Source: Anaeromyxobacter sp. PSR-1 (GTDB lineage Bacteria > Myxococcota > Myxococcia > Myxococcales > Anaeromyxobacteraceae). Taken from it: 64,000 nt of DNA. This document shows positions 6,717 through 14,540 of this stretch, piece by piece; position 1 is the first letter of the stretch; every line of letters starts with the position of its first letter. Made by a program: the position numbers and the translations under genes. Where the stretch lies: positions 1 to 64,000 of the forward strand of contig NZ_BAZG01000005.1 in the NCBI RefSeq assembly GCF_000964525.1, given 5' to 3'. The notes under the pieces are model-generated. The model made no database searches and was not told the DNA's origin. It saw only the letters and a program-made list of their open reading frames with translations.

Positions 6717-7610
6717 TCAGAACCGGGCGTCGATGACGGACCGCCCCGGGACGAGCAATACCGGCGCTTTCGCCAAGCGTGCGACGGCATGGCTGACAGA
6801 GCCGAGGAACACCTCCGGGATGAACCCCCGGCCCTGCGTGCCCATGACGATCAGGATGTCGGATGTTTCGGCTGCGCTGCGGAGGATCTCCTGGATCGGG
6901 GACCCGTGTGCTACTTCGACGTTGACGTACGGCGCTCCGGCCTCCTTCAGGTCCCGTGCGAGCCGCTCGAGCCTCGCGCGGTCGATCTGATCGAACTCCG
7001 CGAGCTGTTGCTCGGAACGTCCCTGGATCCGGGAGCGGTCCTTGCGGTCCTGGACGTGGAGCAGGGACACGCCCTCGACGCCGCGCTCGACGAGGGCGTG
7101 CACGTACGCGAACGCTCGTTCGCCGACATCGGAGAAGTCGGTCGGGTGCAGCACGCGCCTCGCGAGCGCGCCGCAATCGATCGCTGCATCACCCGCCGCG
7201 TCGCACGTCACGCGCGCGAGGAGGACGGGCACTTCGCATCGGTGAAGGGTTTCCAGGGTCACCGATCCGACGCGCAGCTCACTCAGGAGGCCTGCGCCCT
7301 GCGAACCCAGGAGAACCAGCGAAACCCGGCGGTCGCGCGCGACGCGATTGATCTCGTCGTGCGCAATCCCTGCAGCCGTGACCACGTCCACGGAGACGCC
7401 AGTCTGCCTCAGTGCATGGGCCTGCGCAGCGAGTCTCGACTCGGCGGCCGCCGCCAGGGCCGGAGCCATTGCATCGAGATGACGGATGCCCAGCGCGTGC
7501 AAGAGGATGAGTGATCGGGTGCCGAGCGGAACGAGGGCCTTGGCTGCGCATTCGACGACGCGGTCAGAAGCGGGCGAGAGGTCGGTCGGAATGAGGACTG
7601 TCGAGAACAC
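6717..7610 (-). CDS. Tandem-domain universal stress protein in the ars operon
   Basis: 297 residues from a GTG start. Two UspA folds are joined: the first begins TVLIPTDLSPASD, the second RRVLHPTDFSDVG. The second has the ATP-binding signature VMGTQGRG then GSVSHAV. It is located 31 bp after acr3 and 33 bp before arsC, so it is transcribed with arsenic resistance genes. A paralogue with the same architecture lies at 30134-31003. Its role in arsenic tolerance is not established; ATP-binding stress proteins commonly respond to respiratory or oxidative stress. Confidence 0.85.
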   Translation of the reverse strand: MFSTVLIPTDLSPASDRVVECAAKALVPLGTRSLILLHALGIRHLDAMAPALAAAAESRLAAQAHALRQTGVSVDVVTAAGIAHDEINRVARDRRVSLVLLGSQGAGLLSELRVGSVTLETLHRCEVPVLLARVTCDAAGDAAIDCGALARRVLHPTDFSDVGERAFAYVHALVERGVEGVSLLHVQDRKDRSRIQGRSEQQLAEFDQIDRARLERLARDLKEAGAPYVNVEVAHGSPIQEILRSAAETSDILIVMGTQGRGFIPEVFLGSVSHAVARLAKAPVLLVPGRSVIDARF

Positions 7611-7641
7611 GAGGCTCCTCCAAGCGTCCTACGCGAGCGGG

Positions 7642-8748
7642 TTACGCGACGCGCGCCTCGCCGCCGACGTTCACGCCAGCGGCGAAAAACCGGCGCCTGA
7701 GCCACAGCGCGACATTGACGAGGCCGATGAGGACCGGGACCTCGACGAGCGGACCGATTACTGCGGCGAATGCCGCGCCGTGGTGGATCCCGAACGTCGC
7801 CACGGCGACGGCGATGGCAAGCTCGAAGTTGTTCGACGCGGCCGTGAAGGAGAGCGTGACGGTCTGGCCGTACGGCGCCCCAACCCTCCGGCTCATGAAG
7901 AACGACACGAAAAACATCAGGACGAAGTAGATGAGCAGCGGGATCGCGATGCGGACCACGTCGAAGGGCACCTGTACGATCGTCTCGCCCTTGAGTGAGA
8001 ACATCACCACGATGGTGAAGAGCAGGGCGACGAGGGTGATGGGCGAGATCCGCGGGATGAAGACCTTCCGGTACCAGACCTCGCCCTTCAGCGCCCGGAG
8101 GCCGAACCGGCTCGCGATCCCGGCGATGAACGGGATGCCCAAGTAAATGAACACGCTCTTCGCGATCTCACCGATGGTGATGTGGACCTCGGCGCCCGAT
8201 AGCCCGAGCCAACGCGGCAGGACCGTGATGAACACCCAGGCGTAGACCGAGAAGAACAGCACCTGGAAGATGGAGTTGAACGCGACCAAGCCAGCGCAGT
8301 ACTCGGTGTCGCCCTTCGCTAGGTCGTTCCACACGATCACCATCGCGATACAACGGGCGAGACCGATCAGGATCAGGCCAACCATGTACTCGGGGCGATC
8401 GCGTAGGAATATGACAGCCAGCGCGAACATGAGGATGGGCCCGACGATCCAGTTCTGGACCAGCGAGAGCGCCAGCACCTTTCCGTTCCGGAAGACCCGC
8501 GGCAGCTCCTCGTAGCGAACCTTCGCGAGCGGCGGGTACATCATCAGAACGAGCCCGACCGCGATCGGGATCGAGGTCGTCCCGACGGACATCCGATCGA
8601 GCATCGGGACGACGCCTGGGACGAGGAACCCGAGCGCCACGCCGGCACCCATGGCGAGGAAGATCCAGAGCGTCAGGTAGCGATCGAGGAAGGAGAGGCG
8701 GCGGGCGACGCCTTCGCGCGGGGGCGCGACGAGGGTGGCTTCGGACAT
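7642..8748 (-). CDS. acr3: Arsenite efflux permease of the ACR3 family
   Basis: 368 residues, about ten membrane segments. [28 protein letters not shown] and [20 protein letters not shown] are ACR3 signatures, including the conserved cysteine in ARCIAMV required for arsenite transport in this family. It exports arsenite across the inner membrane using the proton gradient. Its ATG follows the arsR stop codon with no intervening base, so the two are translationally linked. Confidence 0.92.
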   Translation of the reverse strand: MSEATLVAPPREGVARRLSFLDRYLTLWIFLAMGAGVALGFLVPGVVPMLDRMSVGTTSIPIAVGLVLMMYPPLAKVRYEELPRVFRNGKVLALSLVQNWIVGPILMFALAVIFLRDRPEYMVGLILIGLARCIAMVIVWNDLAKGDTEYCAGLVAFNSIFQVLFFSVYAWVFITVLPRWLGLSGAEVHITIGEIAKSVFIYLGIPFIAGIASRFGLRALKGEVWYRKVFIPRISPITLVALLFTIVVMFSLKGETIVQVPFDVVRIAIPLLIYFVLMFFVSFFMSRRVGAPYGQTVTLSFTAASNNFELAIAVAVATFGIHHGAAFAAVIGPLVEVPVLIGLVNVALWLRRRFFAAGVNVGGEARVA

Positions 8749-9102
8749 CTAGAGGCTCCCGACGAGGGACTTGAGGCGGCGGAGGGTGCGGGGCTCGACG
8801 CAGTAACCGACGCGCGGCCCGTCGATCTCACCTCGGATCAACCCCGCCTCCTTGAGGACCTTGAGGTGCTGGGAAACGGTCGACTGCGCGAGCGGAAGCT
8901 CGTCGACGATGTCGCCGCAGATGCACGTTTCTCTCCGGGCGAGCAGGCGGAGGATCTGGACGCGGGCGGAGTGGCCGACCGCCTTCGCGAGGAGCGCCAA
9001 CTCCTCGTCTGCTTCGGCACCCTCGACCGGCCTCAGGTCGGGCTCATCGTTCGACTCCGGCGCGGGACCGCAGGTCGGGACCTTCGTCAGATGAGGTGCC
9101 AT
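8749..9102 (-). CDS. arsR: ArsR/SmtB-family arsenic repressor
   Basis: 117 residues. The winged helix has [34 protein letters not shown], with the CxC metal site in the helix preceding the recognition helix. It belongs to a different ArsR subtype from the copy at 59699, which has ERCVCDLQ. It heads the acr3-usp-arsC-arsC-arsD operon and probably represses it. An imperfect dyad, ATCG-N8-CGAT at 9106-9121, just before its start is a candidate operator. Confidence 0.88.
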   Translation of the reverse strand: MAPHLTKVPTCGPAPESNDEPDLRPVEGAEADEELALLAKAVGHSARVQILRLLARRETCICGDIVDELPLAQSTVSQHLKVLKEAGLIRGEIDGPRVGYCVEPRTLRRLKSLVGSL

Positions 9103-9236
9103 GGAATCGGCAATCTACGATGAAGGCACGCTCGAGGCAAGTCCGGCCGGTCGAGCGAGCCCGTGACACCAAGATGTCACCCGACGCGACCCCGCTTGGC
9201 AGCGCACGCCGCCGAGTGGGCCGGTATTGGCGGCAC

Positions 9237-9431
9237 ATGGAAACCGCTCAGCCAGAAGGACTGCTAGCGCTGACGATCATCGTCGCCACGTCGCTGGTCG
9301 TGCTCGTATATGTGTTCCTGCGGATGGCCGGGGTCATCGGCAGAAACGCCCGCCGCCATGGTCGCCCTCCGCCTCCGTCGCCGCTCCAGGACGCGCTCCG
9401 CAAGGCGACCGGCGACAAGCCGCGCCGCTGA
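9237..9431 (+). CDS. Small single-pass membrane protein
   Basis: 64 residues: a short acidic N-terminus, one hydrophobic segment (LLALTIIVATSLVVLVYVFL), then a basic, proline-rich cytoplasmic tail ending in KPRR. It sits divergently from arsR and upstream of arsM. I do not recognise a family. Coding potential is plausible, with one good membrane segment, but the gene could be spurious. Confidence 0.4.
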   Translation: METAQPEGLLALTIIVATSLVVLVYVFLRMAGVIGRNARRHGRPPPPSPLQDALRKATGDKPRR

Positions 9432-9563
9432 AACAGGCCTCGAGCGTAGCAGCGCGATGAACACCTCCTGCGCGGGTGCTCCGTGATGCGACCCCGTGCC
9501 GCACCCCCGTCCGCGTCCTTCTGCCCGGTCCGGCGTCTACCAGCATATGAAAAGGAGCGGACC

Positions 9564-10361
9564 ATGACTGATCAGGGGAACGACGAGATCCGGCAGGCCG
9601 TGCGAGAGCACTACGGCAGGGTCGCGGTTGAGGGCTCCGGGTGCGGCTGCGGTACGGGCTGCTGCGGGGCGAGTCCGACGACGAGCCTCGCCCTCGGATA
9701 CACGAGCTCGGATCTCGAAGCGGCGCCCGAGGGGGCGAACCTCGGCCTCGGCTGCGGGAACCCCCAGGCCATCGCGGCGCTGCGGCCGGGCGAGGACGTC
9801 CTCGATCTGGGCAGCGGCGGCGGCTTCGACTGCTTCCTCGCCGCGAAGCAGGTCGGGCCGGAGGGGCGGGTCATCGGCGTGGACATGACGCCGGAGATGG
9901 TCGCCCGCGCCCGCGCGAACGCGAAGCAGCTCGACGCCCAAAACGTCGAGTTCCGCCTCGGCGAGATCGAGCACCTCCCGGTCGCGGATGCGAGCGTGGA
10001 CGTCGTACTGTCGAACTGCGTCGTCAATCTCTCTCCGGACAAGCCCGCCGTCTTGCGGGAGGTGTTCCGGGTCCTCCGTCCCGGAGGGCGGATCGCCCTC
10101 TCGGACGTGGTCGCGACCGCGCCCCTCCCCTGCGAGATCGGGGAAGGGGTCGCGGCGTACATGGGGTGCGTGGCGGGCGCGGCGCTCGTGGACGACCTCC
10201 GAGGCTGGCTGGACGCCGCCGGATTCGTCGAGACCTCGGTGCGCGTGGACGAGGCGAGCCGCGCCATGATCGGCGAGTGGTTGCCGGGGACCGGAGCGGA
10301 GCGATTCGTCGCGTCGGCGTCGATCAAGGGCGTGAAGCCGAACCGTGCTCCACGTGCGTGA
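9564..10361 (+). CDS. arsM: Arsenite S-adenosylmethionine methyltransferase ArsM
   Basis: 265 residues from an ATG with AAAGGAG upstream. SAM-binding motif VLDLGSGGGFDCFLAA and VIGVDMTPEMV, the arsenic-binding SNCVVNLSPDK and the later YMGCVAGA segment match ArsM. The N-terminal GSGCGCGTGCCG gives extra cysteines, as in many bacterial ArsM proteins. It methylates trivalent arsenic to methylated, often volatile, forms. It is followed 28 bp later by sigZ. A short piece of its coding sequence seems to recur at 11299-11322. Confidence 0.92.
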   Translation: MTDQGNDEIRQAVREHYGRVAVEGSGCGCGTGCCGASPTTSLALGYTSSDLEAAPEGANLGLGCGNPQAIAALRPGEDVLDLGSGGGFDCFLAAKQVGPEGRVIGVDMTPEMVARARANAKQLDAQNVEFRLGEIEHLPVADASVDVVLSNCVVNLSPDKPAVLREVFRVLRPGGRIALSDVVATAPLPCEIGEGVAAYMGCVAGAALVDDLRGWLDAAGFVETSVRVDEASRAMIGEWLPGTGAERFVASASIKGVKPNRAPRA

Positions 10362-10389
10362 GTGAGGAGGGGTCGGCACGACCTTGATG

Positions 10390-10998
10390 ATGGACCGAGA
10401 CGACAACCGCGCAGCGTGGCGAGCCATCGAGGATCGGCTCCGGCGGTTTGTCGCCCGTCGTGTTGCTCGCGGCAACTTGGAGGACGTGCTTCAGGAGATC
10501 CTGCTGCGCGTTCACCGAGGCCTTTCCGCGGTCCGGGAGGACGAGAGGTTCTCGGCCTGGATGTACCAGGTGGCGCGCAGCGCGATCGTCGACGAGCTTC
10601 GCAGCCGCGCGCGGCGTGAGCTCTCGCCCACGGATACCGGATCGCTCGGCGACGAGCCCGCGGTGCCTCCCGTCGAGCCGGACGAAGGCTTCGACGAACG
10701 CGAGCTGGCCGCCAACCTTGCCCCGCTCGTGGCGCGCCTTCCCTCCCCGTACCGCGAGGCGATCACGCTCGTGGAGCTGGAAGGGCAAACCCAGCTCTCG
10801 GCGGCGCGTCTTGCCGGTATCTCGCTCTCGGGGATGAAGTCGCGTGTTCAGCGCGGTCGGCATCGCCTGCGCGAGCTCGTGGAGGGGTGCTGCAGCGTCG
10901 CCCTGGACGCGCGTGGCCGGGTCACGGCGGTGGAGCCGCGCGGCGCGACGGATCCGGATTGCTGCCGGGCGCGGCCATCGAACCCGCGGTGCTCGTGA
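10390..10998 (+). CDS. sigZ: ECF sigma factor of the SigZ type
   Basis: About 202 residues. Region 2 is seen in NLEDVLQEILLRVH with ERFSAWMYQVARSAIVDELR; region 4 in LPSPYREAITLVELEGQTQLSAARLAGISLSGMKSRVQRGRHRLRE. The C-terminus carries GCCSVALDARGRV and DPDCCRA, two CC pairs typical of SigZ, which might bind a metal or metalloid. TTG, ATG and ATG codons at 10384-10390 are all possible starts. It directly follows arsM. A remnant of the same cysteine tail lies at 31239-31329. No anti-sigma gene is adjacent. Confidence 0.82.
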   Translation: MDRDDNRAAWRAIEDRLRRFVARRVARGNLEDVLQEILLRVHRGLSAVREDERFSAWMYQVARSAIVDELRSRARRELSPTDTGSLGDEPAVPPVEPDEGFDERELAANLAPLVARLPSPYREAITLVELEGQTQLSAARLAGISLSGMKSRVQRGRHRLRELVEGCCSVALDARGRVTAVEPRGATDPDCCRARPSNPRCS

Positions 10999-10999
10999 G

Positions 11000-11300
11000 G
11001 GGCAACGCGTGACGTTTCGCAGCCTTCCGCGGGCATCCCCTCGCCCAGCGGACGCACCGGCGGGATCCGCCGAACCGGCGCGCACCGCATTGACCAGTCG
11101 AGGAAGCTCATGACGCAAGGGACGCGGAGCCAGTAGAACACCTGGAGGCCCTGCCGTCGATCCGCGACGAGTCCTGCCACGCGCATGAGGGCGAGGTGCT
11201 TCGAGATGGTCGACAGGTCCGAGCCGACGATGCGCTGCAGGTCGCAGACGCAGCGCTCGCCCGCGGTGAGCGTCTCGAGCATGAGGAGCCGGGTGAGGGG
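11000..11300 (-). pseudogene. ArsR-family regulator remnant
   Basis: On the minus strand the frame reads SPLTRLLMLETLTAGERCVCDLQRIVGSDLSTISKHLALMRVAGLV, then DRRQGLQVFYWLRVPCVMSF. This is close to the intact regulator at 59699 (HPSRLLILETLAEGERC, FYRLRVPCIMSF). The first 25 or so residues are missing: upstream of SPLTRLL the sequence becomes an arsM-like stretch on the other strand. The C-terminus also runs on past the normal end, antisense to sigZ. It is probably inactive, though translation from the internal ATG at 11282 would retain the recognition helix. Confidence 0.6.
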
Positions 11301-11495
11301 CGAGTCATCGGTGTGGACATGAGGGCTCGACTGTCTGGTGAAGGGTCTGTCGAGACCTCTTCGCCAGTGCTGACGGTGTCGATCTCAGTGCGCATCGGCG
11401 CCCTCCGCGAGCCGACCGGCGACGAGCTTCACGATAAGTTCACGCGATCTCGCGGACCGCGCGAGCTTCTCGGGTCATCCCGCGTGGCCCATCCC

Positions 11496-11554
11496 GTTTC
11501 CTCGCCGTAACGCTCTTGGCGCATGCGGCGGCCAGTATGTTTCGTTTTCGAAAC
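11496..11554. promoter_or_regulatory. Tandem upstream activator sites before the porin gene
   Basis: Two dyads of one type: GTTTCC-TCGC-CGTAAC at 11496-11511 and GTTTCG-TTTT-CGAAAC at 11539-11554, 43 bp apart. Matching pairs with 43-44 bp spacing occur before operon 1 (15998) and operon 2 (25340). They sit at the usual distance upstream of a -24/-12 promoter, so they are likely binding sites for the NtrC-type regulator encoded at 14541. Confidence 0.7.
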
Positions 11555-11597
11555 GTCCCTCCAGGGTGACTTGCCCGGATCCGCCCGGTTCCTCCCC

Positions 11598-11613
11598 TGG
11601 ACCATGCCTTGCT
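11598..11613 (+). promoter_or_regulatory. Sigma-54 promoter of the porin gene
   Basis: TGGACCATGCCTTGCT has the required GG-N10-GC spacing and the TTGC of the -12 element. It lies 44 bp downstream of the second activator site and about 170 bp before the ATG at 11784, leaving a long leader. Confidence 0.6.
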
Positions 11614-11783
11614 ATGCGCGTCGCTCGGCCGAGGAGCCGACGTTCATGGATCGCCGGCGGTCGTTCGCGCAGGGGGCCGGCTGCGGCAGAACGTCGTTCC
11701 TCCCGCGCCAGTCGCGACATTCCCGGCGCACGAGCGCCGGGCGAACCAGACGGCTCACTGCCGACACGGGAGAAACGAACACC

Positions 11784-12854
11784 ATGAGCCTCAAGCACGC
11801 ACTCGCAGCGGTCCTGGCGGTGGGCGCGGCCTCCGCCGCCGTCGCCGACCCGACCACGAAGATCTCGGGCAAGGCCTACGCCGACTTCACCTACCGCGAC
11901 AACCATGACGATGGGACGGACCTCGCCGCGGACAGGCTGGTGGGCACCAACCTCGACCTGAAGCGCTTCTACCTGACGGTGGACCACTCGTTCGACGAGC
12001 ACTTCGCGGCGCGGATCCGCTCCGACGTCGGGAACGAGGTCAACGGTAAGTACAATATCTTCGTGAAGCACGCCTACATCGAGGGCAAGACCGGTCCCGA
12101 GCTCGTCCTGCGCGCCGGCTCCGCCGACCTCCCCTGGGTGCCCTTCGTCGAGGACCTGTACGGGTTCCGGTACGTCGAGAACATCCTCGTCGACCGCATC
12201 AAGGTCGCCACCTCGGCGGACTGGGGCCTCCACCTGTCCGGCAAGCTCGTCGACGGCCTCGCCACCTACGCGGTCTCCGCCGTGAACGGCCGCGGCTACG
12301 GCGACCCGACCCGCACCCAGTCCCCCACCGTCGAGGGCCGCGTCTCGGTCCGCCCGGTCAAGGAGCTGACCCTCGCGATCGGCGCCCAGGGCGGCAAGCT
12401 CGGGCAGAACGTGGTGGGGACCCCGACGCCCCGCACCGCCAGCCGCTACGACGCGCTGATCGCATTCGTGGGCGGTCCGGCCCGCGTGGGCGTGACCGGT
12501 TTCCTGGCCAAGAACTACGACAAGAAGATCGTCACCGACGTGACCGTCCCGATGGACAAGGCCATCGGCGGCTCGGCCTGGGCCTCGGTCGAGCTGGTCG
12601 AGCCCTTCACGCTCTTCGGCCGGTTCGACTACGTAAAGCCCAAGAAGGACACCAAGTCCGACCTGAAGGACTACTACTGGAACGTCGGCCTGCAGTACAA
12701 GCCGGTCAAGCCGCTGGATCTGGCGCTCGTCTACAAGGGCGAGCAGGTGAAGGACGGCACGCTGTCGACGTCCAACGGGACCATCGGCTCGAGCGTCGCC
12801 GGGGCGAAGGGCAAGTACAACGAGGTCGGCCTCTTCGCGCAGTACTCCTTCTGA
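11784..12854 (+). CDS. Outer-membrane beta-barrel porin-like protein
   Basis: 356 residues from the ATG at 11784, which begins a clear signal peptide (MSLKHALAAVLAVGAASAAVADP). The rest has alternating strands and ends YNEVGLFAQYSF, with the terminal aromatic residue typical of outer-membrane barrels. It resembles porins found beside anaerobic respiratory operons and may admit the respiratory oxyanion. The tandem activator sites and sigma-54 promoter tie it to the molybdoenzyme operons. Its last 173 bp are repeated, with three mismatches, right after operon 2 at 29846-30018. The substrate is unknown. Confidence 0.8.
   Translation: MSLKHALAAVLAVGAASAAVADPTTKISGKAYADFTYRDNHDDGTDLAADRLVGTNLDLKRFYLTVDHSFDEHFAARIRSDVGNEVNGKYNIFVKHAYIEGKTGPELVLRAGSADLPWVPFVEDLYGFRYVENILVDRIKVATSADWGLHLSGKLVDGLATYAVSAVNGRGYGDPTRTQSPTVEGRVSVRPVKELTLAIGAQGGKLGQNVVGTPTPRTASRYDALIAFVGGPARVGVTGFLAKNYDKKIVTDVTVPMDKAIGGSAWASVELVEPFTLFGRFDYVKPKKDTKSDLKDYYWNVGLQYKPVKPLDLALVYKGEQVKDGTLSTSNGTIGSSVAGAKGKYNEVGLFAQYSF
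12682..12854 (+). repeat. Direct repeat, left copy (3' end of porin gene)
   Basis: This 173-bp stretch, ending at the porin stop codon, is repeated at 29846-30018 in the same orientation with only three mismatches. The 17,164-bp offset brackets moaA, the regulator, both sensor genes and both molybdoenzyme operons. Confidence 0.95.
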
Positions 12855-12874
12855 CGCGGCATCCGGCTCGAACC

Positions 12875-12906
12875 GCGGCCGAGGGGTGCGTTCGCCCCTC
12901 GGCCGC
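12875..12906 (+). terminator. Hairpin between the porin gene and moaA
   Basis: GCGGCCGAGGGG and CCCCTCGGCCGC form a perfect 12-bp stem with an 8-base loop 20 bp after the porin stop. No U-tract follows, so it may attenuate rather than end transcription into moaA. Confidence 0.6.
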
Positions 12907-12945
12907 TGCGTCCCGCGGCAGTTCCGAGGCAAATCGAGGAGCACC

Positions 12946-13926
12946 GTGGAGCTGCGAGACGGGCTCGGGCGTCGCTTCAACTACCTGCGCCTGTCGATCA
13001 CCGACGCGTGCAACTTCCGCTGCGCGTACTGCCTGCCCGGCGGGTGGTGCCCGGCCCCGGGGGCGGACGCGCCGCTCTCCATCGACGAGATCCGGCGCCT
13101 CGTCGTGGCGTTCGCGACGCTCGGGGTGGAGAAGGTCCGGCTCACCGGCGGCGAGCCGACGCTCCGTCGGGACCTCGCCGAGATTGTCGCGGCAATCTCC
13201 GGCGTCCCGGGCATCCGTCGCGTCGGCATCACGACGAACGGCTTCGGCCTCTCGCGGCTCGCCCCGGCGCTCCGGGACGCGGGGCTCGCGTTCGTGAACG
13301 TCAGCGTGGACAGCCTCGACCCCGAGCGGTTCCGCGCCGTGACGGGCAAGCCACTGCTCGAGCGCGTGCTCCGTGGCGTCGAGGGCGCCCTCGCCGCGGG
13401 CTTCGGGACGGTGAAGGTCAACGCGGTCCTGCTCCGGGGTCTCGACCGGGCCGAGTTCGACCGCTTCGTCGAATGGACGGAGCGCCGCCCCATCGCCGTC
13501 CGCTTCATCGAGCTCATGCCGACGGGGTGCGACTCGCGGTTCTTCGCGGCGCATCACGTGCCGGTGGCCTGGGTCGCGGCGGAGCTGGAGCGGCGCGGCT
13601 GGTTCGCGCGAGATCGCGCGCCGACCGACGGGCCGGCGATCGAGTACATGCGCGCCGGACACGCCGGGAGCGTCGGGTACATCGCGCCTTCGACCGCGGG
13701 GTTCTGCGCTGCCTGCAACCGGCTGCGCGTCTCGTCGCGCGGCGCGCTGAAGCTGTGCCTGTTCGGAGACCGCGACGTGTCGCTCCGGAGCTGGCTCGCG
13801 TCGGACGCGCACGCCGGCGACCTCGCGGGCGTACTCGCTCGCCTCGTCCAATCGAAGCCGGCGGCTCACCGCCTCGGCGCGGGATGCCACGGGACCACGC
13901 GGAGCCTCGCGGCCATCGGCGGGTGA
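12946..13926 (+). CDS. moaA: GTP 3',8-cyclase MoaA (molybdenum cofactor synthesis)
   Basis: 326 residues from a GTG start with GAGGA upstream; a longer frame from 12886 overlaps the hairpin and is less likely. Radical-SAM motif CNFRCAYC, RLTGGEPTLR, the C-terminal cluster motif CAACNRLR with CL after RGALK, and the terminal GG of the conserved C-tail are all present. It makes the first intermediate of molybdopterin. Its place beside two molybdopterin enzymes suggests a dedicated supply of cofactor. No other cofactor genes are in the window. Confidence 0.9.
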   Translation: MELRDGLGRRFNYLRLSITDACNFRCAYCLPGGWCPAPGADAPLSIDEIRRLVVAFATLGVEKVRLTGGEPTLRRDLAEIVAAISGVPGIRRVGITTNGFGLSRLAPALRDAGLAFVNVSVDSLDPERFRAVTGKPLLERVLRGVEGALAAGFGTVKVNAVLLRGLDRAEFDRFVEWTERRPIAVRFIELMPTGCDSRFFAAHHVPVAWVAAELERRGWFARDRAPTDGPAIEYMRAGHAGSVGYIAPSTAGFCAACNRLRVSSRGALKLCLFGDRDVSLRSWLASDAHAGDLAGVLARLVQSKPAAHRLGAGCHGTTRSLAAIGG

Positions 13927-13953
13927 CGCGCCCTGAGGGGCGCGTCACCCGCC
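13917..13953 (+). terminator. Strong terminator-like hairpin after moaA
   Basis: GGCGGGTGACGCGCCC and its exact complement flank a TGAG loop (stem 13918-13953). The stem overlaps the moaA stop codon. No U-tract follows. Confidence 0.7.
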
Positions 13954-14002
13954 AGCCTGAAGCATCGATCCATGTGAAGGCGCCGAGCACATCAGCAGGC
14001 AG

Positions 14003-14440
14003 TCATCGGGAAGGGGCCACGGGCTCGGTACCCGTTCCGTATCCGAGGTCGGTTCCGAGCACGGTCGAGCCGGAGCCATCAACATGGGCTGGACCCGTGC
14101 TGGACTGCGACGGCGCGACCACCGTGTTCGATCCGGACTCGGCACCGCCGAAGCTCGCGCGCGCAGGGCTCCCTTCCTTCACCGTGCTGCGCGCCGATGA
14201 CGGACGGACGATCGCCGGACCGGACGCACGCCTCGCCGCACGCTTACCGGCTATGACATCGGTGCGACCGCCGCCACGCAGCGTGTCCGTGGCGTCCCGC
14301 GCTGTGTGCCGCTCCTTTGCGGAGACGCCCCCCGGCTGATCGACGCCGATGTTTCCGGGCGGATCTTGCATGCGGCCCGGGGCCGCGGACGCAGCCCCTG
14401 CCAGGACGGATGCCGAAGCGACGAGTATCCAAGCTTTCAT
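14003..14440 (-). CDS. Small secreted protein of unknown function
   Basis: 145 residues. MKAWILVASASVLAGAASAAPG is a good signal peptide. The mature part is low in hydrophobic residues and rich in glycine, serine and threonine, with no cysteine pair or recognisable domain. GGGGG lies before the start on the minus strand. It is divergent from the response regulator and convergent with moaA. The composition of the mature part is unremarkable, so the gene is supported mainly by the signal sequence. Confidence 0.5.
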   Translation of the reverse strand: MKAWILVASASVLAGAASAAPGRMQDPPGNIGVDQPGGVSAKERHTARDATDTLRGGGRTDVIAGKRAARRASGPAIVRPSSARSTVKEGSPARASFGGAESGSNTVVAPSQSSTGPAHVDGSGSTVLGTDLGYGTGTEPVAPSR

Positions 14441-14540
14441 GACGTGCCCCCATCAACCGTTCGTCCTCGCGGCCGCGGTGTCAAGGGCGCACCTTCGACC
14501 GCGCTCCGAACGTGGTGCCGAGGGCCCGCCCCGGACTAGG

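Noticed and set aside
11523-11783. N-terminal extension of the porin
   Set aside because: An in-frame open stretch begins at 11523 but overlaps the activator site and sigma-54 promoter; the signal peptide starts at 11784.
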